Shown here: one piece after another, positions 16,889 to 26,400 of the stretch
Layout of the letters: every line of letters begins with the position of its first letter
Numbering within the stretch: the first letter of the stretch is position 1
From: Leptolyngbya ohadii IS1
GTDB lineage: Bacteria > Cyanobacteriota > Cyanobacteriia > Elainellales > Elainellaceae
Direction of reading: 5' to 3'
DNA: 64,000 nt
NCBI RefSeq assembly: GCF_002215035.1
Contig: NZ_NKFP01000001.1
Coordinates: 927,501-991,500, forward strand
Translations under genes and position numbers: made by a program
Notes under the pieces: generated by a model
Database searches by the model: none
Told to the model about the DNA's origin: nothing
What the model saw: only the letters and a program-made list of their open reading frames with translations

Positions 16889-18292
16889 TCAACTGTGATT
16901 AGTGACAGTTTCTTCCATGCGACGCATCACTAGCAGCACCGGAAGACCCAGCATCAGAATTGCACCACCGACGATCGCACCCGTTCCGGTATATGCCAGG
17001 CTGGAATAGAGCATATAGCCACAAACCAGGCAAAACAGGACAGGAATCAGCGGATAGAAAGGAACGCGAAACGGACGCTCCTGCTGGGGATGTTTCCGGC
17101 GCAGAATTAGCAGTGCAATCCCGGTGAGTAAAAAGAACAGCCAGAATATGGGCGAGGTAAAATCAACCATCGTTTTGAAGCCGCTGCGGTTGAGGCTTCC
17201 CAGACCCACCAGTGCCAGAGAGATTGCTCCCTGTACCCAAAGCGCCTGCGTCGGCGTATGAGCCTGAACGTGCCAGCGTCCCAGTTTGGCAAACGATGGA
17301 AAGTCCCGTCCCAGCGCATAGTTAGTTCGCGCCCCTGTAAACACCGTAGCGTTGAGCGATCCCAGGGTGGCAATCACAATCAGCAGACTGATCCATCTTG
17401 CACCGGGTTCACCGATCGCCTGCCGCAGCAGATCTGAGGCAACTGCCTGGGATTGCACCATGCCCGCGAGTCCTAAACCGTGCAGATATGCCAGATTAAT
17501 CAGGACATACACCCCACTAATGATGCCGATACTCCACATCAGCGATCGGATCATGTTTCGCTTGACGTTCCGTAACTCGGCAGAAATATAAGCCGCTTCA
17601 TTCCAGCCACCATAGGAGAGCAGCACCAGCACCATTGCCAGTCCCAAATTACCCGAAGCCTCAGGAGCGATCGCAGTTGCAGGAACATCGGGAGCGTCTA
17701 TGGTCAGTCCAACGATCACAACTAACAGCAGACCCAACACTTCCATGACCGTCAAACCTCGCTGAACCCACTTGCCGGGATGTACTCCTAGCAGATTCAG
17801 TCCCGTAAACAGCACGATTGCCAATGCCGCGTAAATAGAGGCTGAGTAAGATCCAAGCGATAGAATTTGAGTTGCATAATCTCCCAGCACAAACGCGATT
17901 AGGACGATCGAGCCAGGCTGCATTACGGTCATCCTTGCCCAGGAAAACAGGAAGGCAACATTTTTGCCCATTGCCATCCGCAAATAGTGATAATTGCCGC
18001 CCGGATGCGGATAGGTCGTTGCCAGTTCCGCATAGCAGAGTGCGCCGATCAGGGAAATGCCGCCGCCAGCTAGCCAAAGCAGAATCAGTGCGGGAACACT
18101 CCCTGCTTCCCCTGCCACAAAAGCGGGCGTTTCAAAGATTCCGGCACCAATTACAACGCCTACGGTTAGGGCGATCGCATCTACTAGATTGAGCGTCGGC
18201 TGTAGCCTGTTTGCGGAAGGGTTGGATTCTGCCAGAGGCAAGCGACCATCGCGAAGTGGCAACTGCTTCGCATCGCCTTCGGATAAATTCAT
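16889..18292 (-). CDS. APC-family amino acid permease
   Basis: A 467-residue polytopic protein with about 12 hydrophobic segments. The first reads NLVDAIALTVGVVIGAGIFE, containing the unwound GVVIGAGIF helix signature of amino acid-polyamine-organocation transporters. YGGWNEAAYISAELRN (about residue 225) and ALNATVFTGARTNYALGRD-like blocks (about 320) further fit the LAT/cationic amino acid branch. The N-terminus is a hydrophilic tail of about 33 residues. It stands alone, without an operon partner. Substrate specificity cannot be read. Confidence 0.85.
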   Translation of the reverse strand: MNLSEGDAKQLPLRDGRLPLAESNPSANRLQPTLNLVDAIALTVGVVIGAGIFETPAFVAGEAGSVPALILLWLAGGGISLIGALCYAELATTYPHPGGNYHYLRMAMGKNVAFLFSWARMTVMQPGSIVLIAFVLGDYATQILSLGSYSASIYAALAIVLFTGLNLLGVHPGKWVQRGLTVMEVLGLLLVVIVGLTIDAPDVPATAIAPEASGNLGLAMVLVLLSYGGWNEAAYISAELRNVKRNMIRSLMWSIGIISGVYVLINLAYLHGLGLAGMVQSQAVASDLLRQAIGEPGARWISLLIVIATLGSLNATVFTGARTNYALGRDFPSFAKLGRWHVQAHTPTQALWVQGAISLALVGLGSLNRSGFKTMVDFTSPIFWLFFLLTGIALLILRRKHPQQERPFRVPFYPLIPVLFCLVCGYMLYSSLAYTGTGAIVGGAILMLGLPVLLVMRRMEETVTNHS

Positions 18293-19087
18293 AGTTTATG
18301 CTTTGACGACGATACAACAACTGATTAGCAAGAGCTGATTAGCAAGACCGATTTCAAATAGAAGATTTTGCATTCCTGCTGGAATTCAAGTCCGCTTTGT
18401 GCAGTTGCTCAAACTGCTACTGCCCCGTTTAATGCGAAGAACAATCAGGAGAATAGAGAAAAGATATATCTGGAGGAAGAGGTAATTCGTTTTTCAACTA
18501 CTGGTGAGTTGCACTGTTCGTTATTTATTAGATTCTCAAGCTCGGATAAAATAATAATAAAGAAAAGATTAAAAAACTTTTACTTTTGTACCTGACGAAA
18601 TAATCAAACTCACTATGATAAGTATGCCTGAGCTACTGCTGCACGGGAGAAGTCGTCTTCTGAGTCAGCGCAACGATTTCCTGAAACTGAAATCGATCGG
18701 TTAGTCCAGTTAAACTGTGGGCGATCGTCGATTCCCGACAACTAATGACAGCACTCAGAAAGAGCTACTGGCAGCAGGAACCTATTACGTTCAGGTCAGT
18801 TCTGCGGTAAGCCCAACGCTTCCTTTCTGCTTTTGACCTAATTCGACACCCACAGGACTTTTGATTGGCCGGAGTGCCCAGACGATGCGCCAGGAAGCCG
18901 AACGCACAAACAGCGTTGTAGAAATAAATGTGCTGCCGGGAAAGCTAACCCCCCACAGCAGGTTCATAGGCAGTAAGGGCAGCTTCCCCATAATCAAAGA
19001 TGTCTTTCACAGTCAGGATATCTGGATCAAAAACCAGAGGATGTCGTCCAATATCGCTGTGGACTAACATCTTCTGACTTTATTTAG
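18293..19087. other. Intergenic zone with decayed gene fragments
   Basis: No intact gene is seen. A piece on the minus strand (about 18760-18635) reads as STIAHSLTGLTDRFQFQEIV before a stop. Another minus-strand piece (about 19065-18947) reads HPLVFDPDILTVKDIFDYGE before its frame breaks. The plus strand carries a PPC-domain remnant, listed separately. 18470-18600 is AT-rich with no feature. The pattern suggests several dead genes in a small space. Confidence 0.4.
18714..18836 (+). pseudogene. Remnant of a PPC-domain (pre-peptidase C-terminal) protein
   Basis: Forty codons read TVGDRRFPTTNDSTQKELLA then AGTYYVQVSSAVSPTL. The AGTYYVQVSS strand is typical of PPC domains found with calcium-binding proteins in cyanobacteria. 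The frame is closed on both sides by stops and lacks a start, so this is a relic. Confidence 0.4.
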
Positions 19088-19636
19088 TTATCCTGATTTA
19101 GTTATCCTGAAATCCTCAAATTTAATTTCGCATCCTTCTCCCTGCGGGGACGCTGCCATCAATCCGACCTGTACAGTGTCGCTTTGGGTCAGGTACGCCA
19201 GCCGGAGCATCTGATACTGATTCCCATCCAGCGAATACTGAATTTCGATTGCCTCTGCTCGTCGCTGGACTCGTAGCCAAATCGAGACTGGCGGTTGCAG
19301 CAGGGGAACAACTGACCAATCCGAAAAATCCCGCGTCACCACCGCACTGACGTTCTGAATGTCCTCCACAAACTCAATGCCGCATTTGAGCCAGACGCTT
19401 TCATTCTCTCGTACCATAATCCCCGCCTGGTCATACAGCACGCGATACTGTCCGGTAATTTTCACCTCCACCGTGAAATCGCCTGTCACCGTTGCATAGT
19501 AAAAGTGACCGTTATCTCGAATAAACCCATAGTGCGTTTTCCGCCAGAAGTCGGTTCTAGCCCCTGTGGTCAAATGAAGACCGTTGGGCAGGGGTTGCCA
19601 GGCAGGCGGCTCATTATTCCACTGCATCGTGACCAT
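19088..19636 (-). CDS. DUF1349 family protein (concanavalin-like fold)
   Basis: About 182 residues starting MVTMQWNNEPPAWQPLPNGL. Blocks DFWRKTHYGFIRDNGHFYYA, YDQAGIMVRENESVWLKCGI (the D-QAG-MVR signature) and VSIWLRVQRRAEAIEIQYSL fit DUF1349, a beta-sandwich family related to carbohydrate-binding folds. The start at 19636 is preceded by GAGGAG five bases away. An upstream in-frame ATG at 19666 is less likely. There is no signal peptide, so it is cytoplasmic. The role is unknown. Confidence 0.8.
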   Translation of the reverse strand: MVTMQWNNEPPAWQPLPNGLHLTTGARTDFWRKTHYGFIRDNGHFYYATVTGDFTVEVKITGQYRVLYDQAGIMVRENESVWLKCGIEFVEDIQNVSAVVTRDFSDWSVVPLLQPPVSIWLRVQRRAEAIEIQYSLDGNQYQMLRLAYLTQSDTVQVGLMAASPQGEGCEIKFEDFRITKSG

Positions 19637-19935
19637 ACTATTCTCCTCACGTTCATGCCTTTCCAACCCAACTTGTCACTCTTCATCAACCCTCGTCAAG
19701 GCAGTTTAAGGGCAAAGGCAAGGCATCCAGCAAGTAGGATCGCTGAGCCTTCCCGCTACCGCAAGCGCCTCCACGATTGCCCCTCCCTTTCTGCACTGGG
19801 GCTGCTGCAACCGACAATGTTGGCGCAAAGAAAAAATCTCCAGAAAGCTTAAGACATTCTGTAGAAGTGGGAACGCTCAATCTATTGAGACATTGTCTCT
19901 CGTCCCTCTAGCCTTTGCTCTTGCTTTTGCCCGCC
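19637..19935. other. Divergent intergenic region
   Basis: About 300 bases between the DUF1349 gene (leftward) and the hybrid kinase (rightward). Both promoters should lie here, but no clear -10/-35 pair, repeat or RNA was recognised. Confidence 0.4.
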
Positions 19936-22743
19936 ATGCTTATGGATGCTCTTACCGCCTCTGAAATGACCTTTTTCTTTGACAGATCGCTTGATTTGCT
20001 GTCTGTGATTGGATTGGATGGCTACATCCGGCGGGTAAATCCCAAATTTGCTGAGGTTTTAGGCTATAGCAAGGCAGCACTACTGAGTCAGCCCTTTATC
20101 GAGCTGGTTCATCCCGACGATCATGCAGCGACCTTAGCAGAAGTCGAAACGCTGAAAGCGGGTGCCCCCACACTCTACTTCGAGAACCGCTACCGAACGG
20201 TGGATGGCGACTATCGCTGGCTGGCTTGGACCGCTTCCCCCCAGGTTGAACAGGGCGTGATGTATTGTGTGGCACGGGACATTACCGGGCAAAAAGCGAT
20301 CGAGGCTGAGCGACAATCCCTGGAAGCTGCCCTGCAACGAGCAAATCTGGAACTTGAACAGCGGGTTGCCGATCGAACCGCAGCCCTTGAGCGGATTAAT
20401 GCTGCCCTGAGAGAGAGCGAGGAGCGCAACCATCTGGCAATGACGGTGGCACGGATGTTTACCTTCGAGTGGGAGCCTGTCAGCGATCGCGTTTGCCGAT
20501 CTGCCCAGGGCAACAGTCTCTTAGGTTTAACGGATGGGTCTCCCCAGGAAGATACCGGCTCCAACTGGTTCCAGCGGATTCACCCGGAGGATCAAGGTCG
20601 CTTCACGGCTATTCTGCAAGCCCTGACTCCAGAAAACAGCACCTATCACATTACCTATCGAGTGGTGCAATCGGAGAGCCAGGAGGTAGTGCTGGAAGAG
20701 AGCGCACGCGCCTTGTTTGATGCCGACGGGCAGTTTATTCGGCTAATCGGCATTACAGCAGATGTTACTGAACGTCATCAATTACAGTTCGATTTAGAAG
20801 CCAGTCGGGAAGTGTTGCAGCGACAACTGGCTGAGATTGAAACCATCTATCAATCTGCTCCGGTTGGATTAGCCTTCCTCGACCCTGACCTGCGGTTTGT
20901 CCGAATTAACCAGCAGCTTGCAGAGATCAATGGATTATCCGTTGAAGACCATTTAGGGCGAGGGGTGCAAGAAGCCCTGCCAGAGATCGCAGAACGTCTA
21001 GAACCTCTGCTGCGACAGGTGATTGAATCGGCTGAGCCAATTGTTAATTTAGAAACGCAGGGGACAACTTTTGCACAACCGGGAGTCGAGCGGAACTGGT
21101 TGGCTTCCTACTATCCGCAAACCGATCCGAACGGGCAAGTTGTTGGAATCAATACGGTGGTACAGGAAATCACCGAGCGAAAAGCCACAGAAGCCGCCCT
21201 GCGCCAGTCGGAAGAACGCTACCGCACGCTGTTTGAGTCCATCGAAGACGGGTTCTGCATTATTCAGATGCAGTTTGACGAAGATCAAACGCCGATCGAC
21301 TATCAGTTTCTGGAAATTAATCCAGCCTTTGAACGACAGGCGGGACTGACGGGGGCAACTGGAAAAACGGTTCGCCAACTTCTGCCTGACCTGGAATCCT
21401 TCTGGCTAGACACCTATGGCAAGGTTGCGCTGGCTCAGGAAGCCATCCAGTTTGAGAATTATACCCAAACCACCGATCGCTGGATCGAGGTGTCTGCTTT
21501 TCCGACAGGACACTCTGAAGAACATAAAGTGGCAGTTCTCTTTCGAGACATCAGCGATCGCAAAAGTATAGAGACGCAGCGGGAACGGCTCTTGCAGCAG
21601 GAGCAAACAGCCCGAAGTGCCGCAGAATACGCAAACCGGATGAAAGATGAGTTCCTTGCCGTTCTCTCCCACGAACTGCGAACCCCCCTCAACGCCATTC
21701 TGGGCTGGGCACAGCTGCTGCAATTGCCTCAGACCCGTACAGAGCGACTTCATCATGGACTGGCGATCATTGAGCGGAACGCCAAGCATCAGGTGCAACT
21801 GGTTGAGGATCTGCTGGATGTCTCCAAGGTAGTTCAGGGTAAACTGACGCTTCACTTTGCTGCCGTTGATCTGGCTGAACCGATTAAAGCCGCTCTGGAA
21901 ACTGTGGAGTTTTCGGCGCAGGCGAAAGATATTCGGTTTAAGGTCTGCCTTGATCCCCTTGTCAGGCAGGTGAAGGGCGATGCGGGCAGGCTTCAGCAGG
22001 TAATCTGGAATCTGTTCTCCAATGCCGTGAAATTCACTCCCCAGGGTGGACGGGTGACAGTTCATCTGACCCAGGACGATCACCATGCTCAAATCCAGGT
22101 GAGCGATACCGGCAAGGGAATTGAGCCAGAATTCCTGCCCCATGTATTTGAACTCTTTCGCCAGCAGGATAGTTCAACGACTCGCGCCTTCGGAGGATTG
22201 GGTTTAGGTTTGGCGATCGCGCATCAGGTGGTCGAGGCGCATAGTGGGACAATTACAGCAGCCAGTGATGGAGAAGGGTCTGGCGCAACATTTACAGTTC
22301 GGTTGCCCCTGCTCCCCGCACCTCCGGTTCCAATGCTTGCCCATTCTGAATTGCCACAGTCTAGCCTGCACAATCTGCGCGTGCTGGCAGTCGATGACGA
22401 ACTAGACTCCCTGGAACTGATCAGAGTCTCGCTGGAGCAGGAAGGTGCGATTGTGACTCCCGTTACGTCAGCCAGAGCAGCCCTGGCGGCATTGGATCAG
22501 CAGCAATTTGATCTACTCATTAGCGATATTGGGATGCCTCAGATGGAGGGCTATGCGCTAATTCGTGTGGTTCGCCAGTTGCCCGATCGAATCAATCGGC
22601 AGATTCCGGCGATCGCGCTGACGGCATATGTGGGAGAAGCGAACCAGCGGCAGGTGCTTGAGGCTGGATTTCAGGCTCACGCGGCAAAACCGATGAGTCC
22701 CCAGTTGTTGGTTGACCTGATCAAAGCAGTGATATCAAAGTAG
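19936..22743 (+). CDS. Multi-PAS hybrid histidine kinase with C-terminal receiver
   Basis: About 935 residues, soluble, without a membrane segment. PAS 1 at about 10-120 (GYIRRVNPKFAEVLGYSKAA) is followed by a coiled coil of about 40 residues. Three further PAS-like domains follow (about 155-280, 295-415, 425-545). The dimerisation/phosphoacceptor motif is SHELRTPLNAILGWAQLL (about 580). The ATPase has NLFSNAVKFTPQGG (N box), DTGKGIEP and FGGLGLGLAI. The receiver (about 815-930) has VLAVDDELDS, the phospho-accepting ISDIGMPQ and the AKPMS lysine. It likely autophosphorylates and passes phosphate to its own receiver, possibly to a separate Hpt. ATG 19936 is chosen over the TTG at 19915. The signal sensed is not evident. 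Confidence 0.88.
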   Translation: MLMDALTASEMTFFFDRSLDLLSVIGLDGYIRRVNPKFAEVLGYSKAALLSQPFIELVHPDDHAATLAEVETLKAGAPTLYFENRYRTVDGDYRWLAWTASPQVEQGVMYCVARDITGQKAIEAERQSLEAALQRANLELEQRVADRTAALERINAALRESEERNHLAMTVARMFTFEWEPVSDRVCRSAQGNSLLGLTDGSPQEDTGSNWFQRIHPEDQGRFTAILQALTPENSTYHITYRVVQSESQEVVLEESARALFDADGQFIRLIGITADVTERHQLQFDLEASREVLQRQLAEIETIYQSAPVGLAFLDPDLRFVRINQQLAEINGLSVEDHLGRGVQEALPEIAERLEPLLRQVIESAEPIVNLETQGTTFAQPGVERNWLASYYPQTDPNGQVVGINTVVQEITERKATEAALRQSEERYRTLFESIEDGFCIIQMQFDEDQTPIDYQFLEINPAFERQAGLTGATGKTVRQLLPDLESFWLDTYGKVALAQEAIQFENYTQTTDRWIEVSAFPTGHSEEHKVAVLFRDISDRKSIETQRERLLQQEQTARSAAEYANRMKDEFLAVLSHELRTPLNAILGWAQLLQLPQTRTERLHHGLAIIERNAKHQVQLVEDLLDVSKVVQGKLTLHFAAVDLAEPIKAALETVEFSAQAKDIRFKVCLDPLVRQVKGDAGRLQQVIWNLFSNAVKFTPQGGRVTVHLTQDDHHAQIQVSDTGKGIEPEFLPHVFELFRQQDSSTTRAFGGLGLGLAIAHQVVEAHSGTITAASDGEGSGATFTVRLPLLPAPPVPMLAHSELPQSSLHNLRVLAVDDELDSLELIRVSLEQEGAIVTPVTSARAALAALDQQQFDLLISDIGMPQMEGYALIRVVRQLPDRINRQIPAIALTAYVGEANQRQVLEAGFQAHAAKPMSPQLLVDLIKAVISK

Positions 22744-22893
22744 CTGTGAACGGTTTCGATTAAATTGCTCGTGCAGCTTTTTAAGTGCCTGCCCTGGAGT
22801 CGGGGTGGCTATTTCAACACGGTTAACCCTGCATGAATCTTCAGCAAACATAGAGGTACCCACAGGCAACTCAGCTAATTTATTCATCGAATT

Positions 22894-22935
22894 AGCGCAA
22901 AAAGATTAGTGCAAAAAGATTGGCGCAAAAAGATA
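22894..22935. repeat. 14-bp tandem repeat, three copies
   Basis: AGCGCAAAAAGATT, AGTGCAAAAAGATT and GGCGCAAAAAGATA follow one another without a gap, downstream of the hybrid kinase and the convergent response regulator. No role is evident. Confidence 0.7.
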
Positions 22936-23008
22936 TGAAACCCACAGGAACTAAAACAGCATCCTACAGTGTTTTCTACCGTGCTTTTCACAGTGCTTCT
23001 ATAATGCT

Positions 23009-23395
23009 TTACAGGGTTTTCCAATCTAAAATTTTTGCGACTTCTTTCCAAATCAGCATTGGGTCAAAGGGTTTAGTAATCACGCCTGCCACATTCAGCG
23101 AAGCAAACCGCTGACGATCGCTGGGTAACACTTTTGCCGTTAACGCAATTACTGAAATTGACTGAGTCTGGACATCCTGCTGGAGTGCTTCGCAAACTTG
23201 AAAGCCATCGAAATCCGGCATGGAAATATCGAGCAGAATGGCATCGGGCACAGTCGATCGGGCAAGCTGTAGTCCCTCTAAACCGGAGGATGCGGCGATC
23301 GTCCGCCAGCCCCCAAATTCCTCCAGCGACACCTGCACCACTGCGCGAATATCTTCTTCGTCATCGATAATTAAAATCCGCTTTACTTCACTCAT
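23009..23395 (-). CDS. Single-domain response regulator (CheY-like)
   Basis: About 128 residues consisting of a receiver domain only. It has the acidic pair in ILIIDDEEDI, the phosphoacceptor in AILLDISMPDFDGF, the threonine in VIALTAKVL and the lysine in ITKPFD. There is no output domain. The start MSEVKRI at 23395 lies 10 bases after the restored stop of the six-PAS kinase gene (23406), so the pair forms one operon and probably one phosphorelay. If the kinase is out of frame (see that entry), this regulator would lose its cognate donor, and translational coupling could also change. Confidence 0.88.
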   Translation of the reverse strand: MSEVKRILIIDDEEDIRAVVQVSLEEFGGWRTIAASSGLEGLQLARSTVPDAILLDISMPDFDGFQVCEALQQDVQTQSISVIALTAKVLPSDRQRFASLNVAGVITKPFDPMLIWKEVAKILDWKTL

Positions 23396-23405
23396 GATAT
23401 TTTCT

Positions 23406-26400
23406 CTAGCTATCTGCGATCGGCAGCGCCAAGTAAAAGGTGCTTCCCTCGCCCAGCACACTCTCGACCCAAATTTTGCCGCCATGTTCCTGCACAATTT
23501 TCTTACAAATTGCCAGTCCTAATCCCGTACCGCCCTTCTGCCGCGAATCTGATACATCGACCTGCTGGAATTGCTCGAAGATCGTTTCCAGTTTATCCGC
23601 AGGAATGCCGCGTCCCTGGTCTTTGACGGTGAAGAGGATGTGGGGTAGAGGGGTAGAGGGGTGGATGGGTGGATGGGTGGATGGGTGGATGGGTGGATGG
23701 AGTTTCTGGCAGATCTAGGCAGTCTGATCGACCTTCTAGCTCATCCACTCTCCCACTCATCGACTCATCCACTCTCCCACTCATCGACTCTGCTTTCAGC
23801 CAAACCACCCCTCCCGGCGTAGAAAACTTAATCGCGTTGCTCAGCAAATTGGTGAGGGTTTGGACGATCGCATCTGGGGCGGCGAAAAGGGTGGCGGAAA
23901 ATGGGGTGACAGAAAGGATGATGCTGGATTGATCGGCGAGTGCCTGAACGCTGTCGATCGCCTGCTGCATCAGATCGCTGACCTGGCAGGGTTCCATCAC
24001 GAGGGGGACTTTGCCGGACTGGAGCCGTTCCAGGGTAAGGATATCGTTGACGAGGCGCACCAGCCGATCGCTGTTGTTAATCGCAATTTTCAGCATATGC
24101 TCTGCCTGCTGGGGACGATCGCGAAAGACCCCCGACCCGAGGATGCCTAATGCACCGCGAATGGAGGTGAGGGGCGTGCGAAGTTCGTGGCTGACGACGG
24201 AGATAAATTCATCTTTAATGCGCTCAACGGCAAGACGATCGCGAATATCCTGAACATGCCCGACACTATAGAGAAATTTTCCGGCTGCGTCTCGAATGGG
24301 GGCAGCGTTGAGCAGCACGGGGATGATTGTGCCCTGTTTGGTGATGTATCGCTTTTGCATCTGGAAGGCGTTAACTTCACCGTTCAGCATCTGCTGAAAG
24401 CCCTGCAAGTCGGCGTCGAGGTCGTCGGGGTGGGTGAGGTCTTGAAAGGTGAGGGCAAATAGTTCCTCAGGGGTATAGCCCATCAAATGGCAGTAAGAGC
24501 GGTTCACTTTCACGAATTGTCCGGTGGGCGAAACCAGGGAAATTCCGATCGGCGCATCGTCGAATGCACGGCGGAAACGCTCCTCGCTTTCGCGCAGGGC
24601 AGCCTCGATTTGTTTGAGATTTGTAATATCGATTTCAACCCCGTCCCACACCACACGCCCATCGGCTAACTGTCGCGGTGTTTCTCGAATAGAAGACCAT
24701 TGAATTTTGCCGGGGACAGCTCGATTTCGCATAATCAGCTCGAACGGCTTCTGGTTAGCGATCGCGTCCTGCACAATCTGCTTTGCCTTGGCAATGTCCT
24801 CCTCGAATCCAACCGTCCGCAGAATACTGGAGTCCCGCAACACATCCTCCGGTTTAATGCCCAGCAGTTGCTCAATTCCGGCACTAATGTAGGAATAGCG
24901 AGAGCCTTTGCCCGGTTCGTAGCTGCACTGATAGATATAGCCTCTGGGCAAACTATCGCCGATTGCCCGCAGCATCGCTTCCCGTTCCTGGAGTGCCTGT
25001 TCGGTTTGCTTCCGCTCGGTGACATCGATCGACGTTCCCAGGAGTTTGATAACGCGCCCCTGCCCCTCAAAGACAGGCTCAACCCGGCTATCCAGGTAGC
25101 GAATTGAGCCGTCGGGATGCACCACGCGCAAATCCAGCGTATAGGGAACACCTTGCTCAATCGCAGCCTGATTGTTGGCTTGCAGAATCGCCCGATCGTC
25201 GGGATGTACCATTTGCAGCACTTCGGCATAGCTGGGATCGCCCAGGGCAACATCGCGTCCCCAATGGCGATAGGTCATTTCGCTCCAGGTTCGCCGATCG
25301 CTGATCAAATCCCATTCCCAGGTTCCCATCTGTGCCACCTGATGCGCCACTGCCAGGCGTGCCTGACTCTCCTGGAAAGCAGCTTCGACCTGCTTGCGCT
25401 CTGTAATGTCCAGTGCAATGCCATACAGCTTAATGATTTGCTGATTGCGATAGGCAACCTGACCTTTGCTGACGAGATAGCGCATCGAACCGTCTGGACG
25501 CACAATGCGATGTTCGACTTCATAGGGGGTACCCTGGGCGATCGCCCGTTCTACGGCTGTTTCCAGCAAATCCCGATCCGCAACCGGAATCATGTTGATT
25601 AGCTCGGCGCGGGAAGGCTCAGTCAGGATTGGATCAAGTCCCGCAATCCGGAATAGCTCCTCCGACCAGCTCAGCTTTTGCGTTGCCAGGTCAAGTTCCC
25701 AGCTTCCCAGATGGGCAATTTGCTGTGCCTGGAGCAGGCTGGCTTCGCTCTTTCTCAGTGCCTCTTCGGTTTGCTTGAGTTCTGTAATGTCGCGCCCCAC
25801 CGACTGGATTTCGGAGATATTGCCCTGAGCATCAAACAGGAGACGATTGCTCCACTGTACCCAGTGAACCTCCCCGTTGACCACGACGCGATTTTCCGAT
25901 GTGTCGGTGGGTTGGGCTGGACTGAGGCGATCGATCCGCTGCGCCACCTCCTCCTGATCTAGCTGATGGATAAACGGACGATAATTTTTGCCAATCACAT
26001 CTTCACGCCGAACCTGGAAATAGCGGCAGTAGGCATCGTTCACAAATGCTAGCGTCGCATTGGGCAGCGATCGGGAAATCAGCTCGGTCTGGTCTTCCAC
26101 AATGGCGCGGTAGCGGGCTTCGCTCTGCTGGAGGGCAAGTTCAACGGCTCTGCGTTCGTCATCAACGCGCTTGCGCTCGGTAATATCCCGCTGCATGACG
26201 AGAATGCAGTCCTGTCCTTCCAGCGTCCGAACTTCGGCAGAGACCAGGACGGTTTTGATTTCACCAGATTTTGTCCGAACCTGACTTTCCAGATTTTGCA
26301 CGCTGCCCTGCTGCGCCAGCAATTCCCGGTACTGGTCGTGCTGCGCTAAATCGCTCCAAATTTGCAGTTCTAGAGCCGTTCTGCCGATTACTTCATCCTT

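Noticed and set aside
22920-23114. 64-aa plus-strand frame starting near the 14-bp repeats
   Set aside because: It runs into the opposite strand of the response regulator and has no ribosome site.
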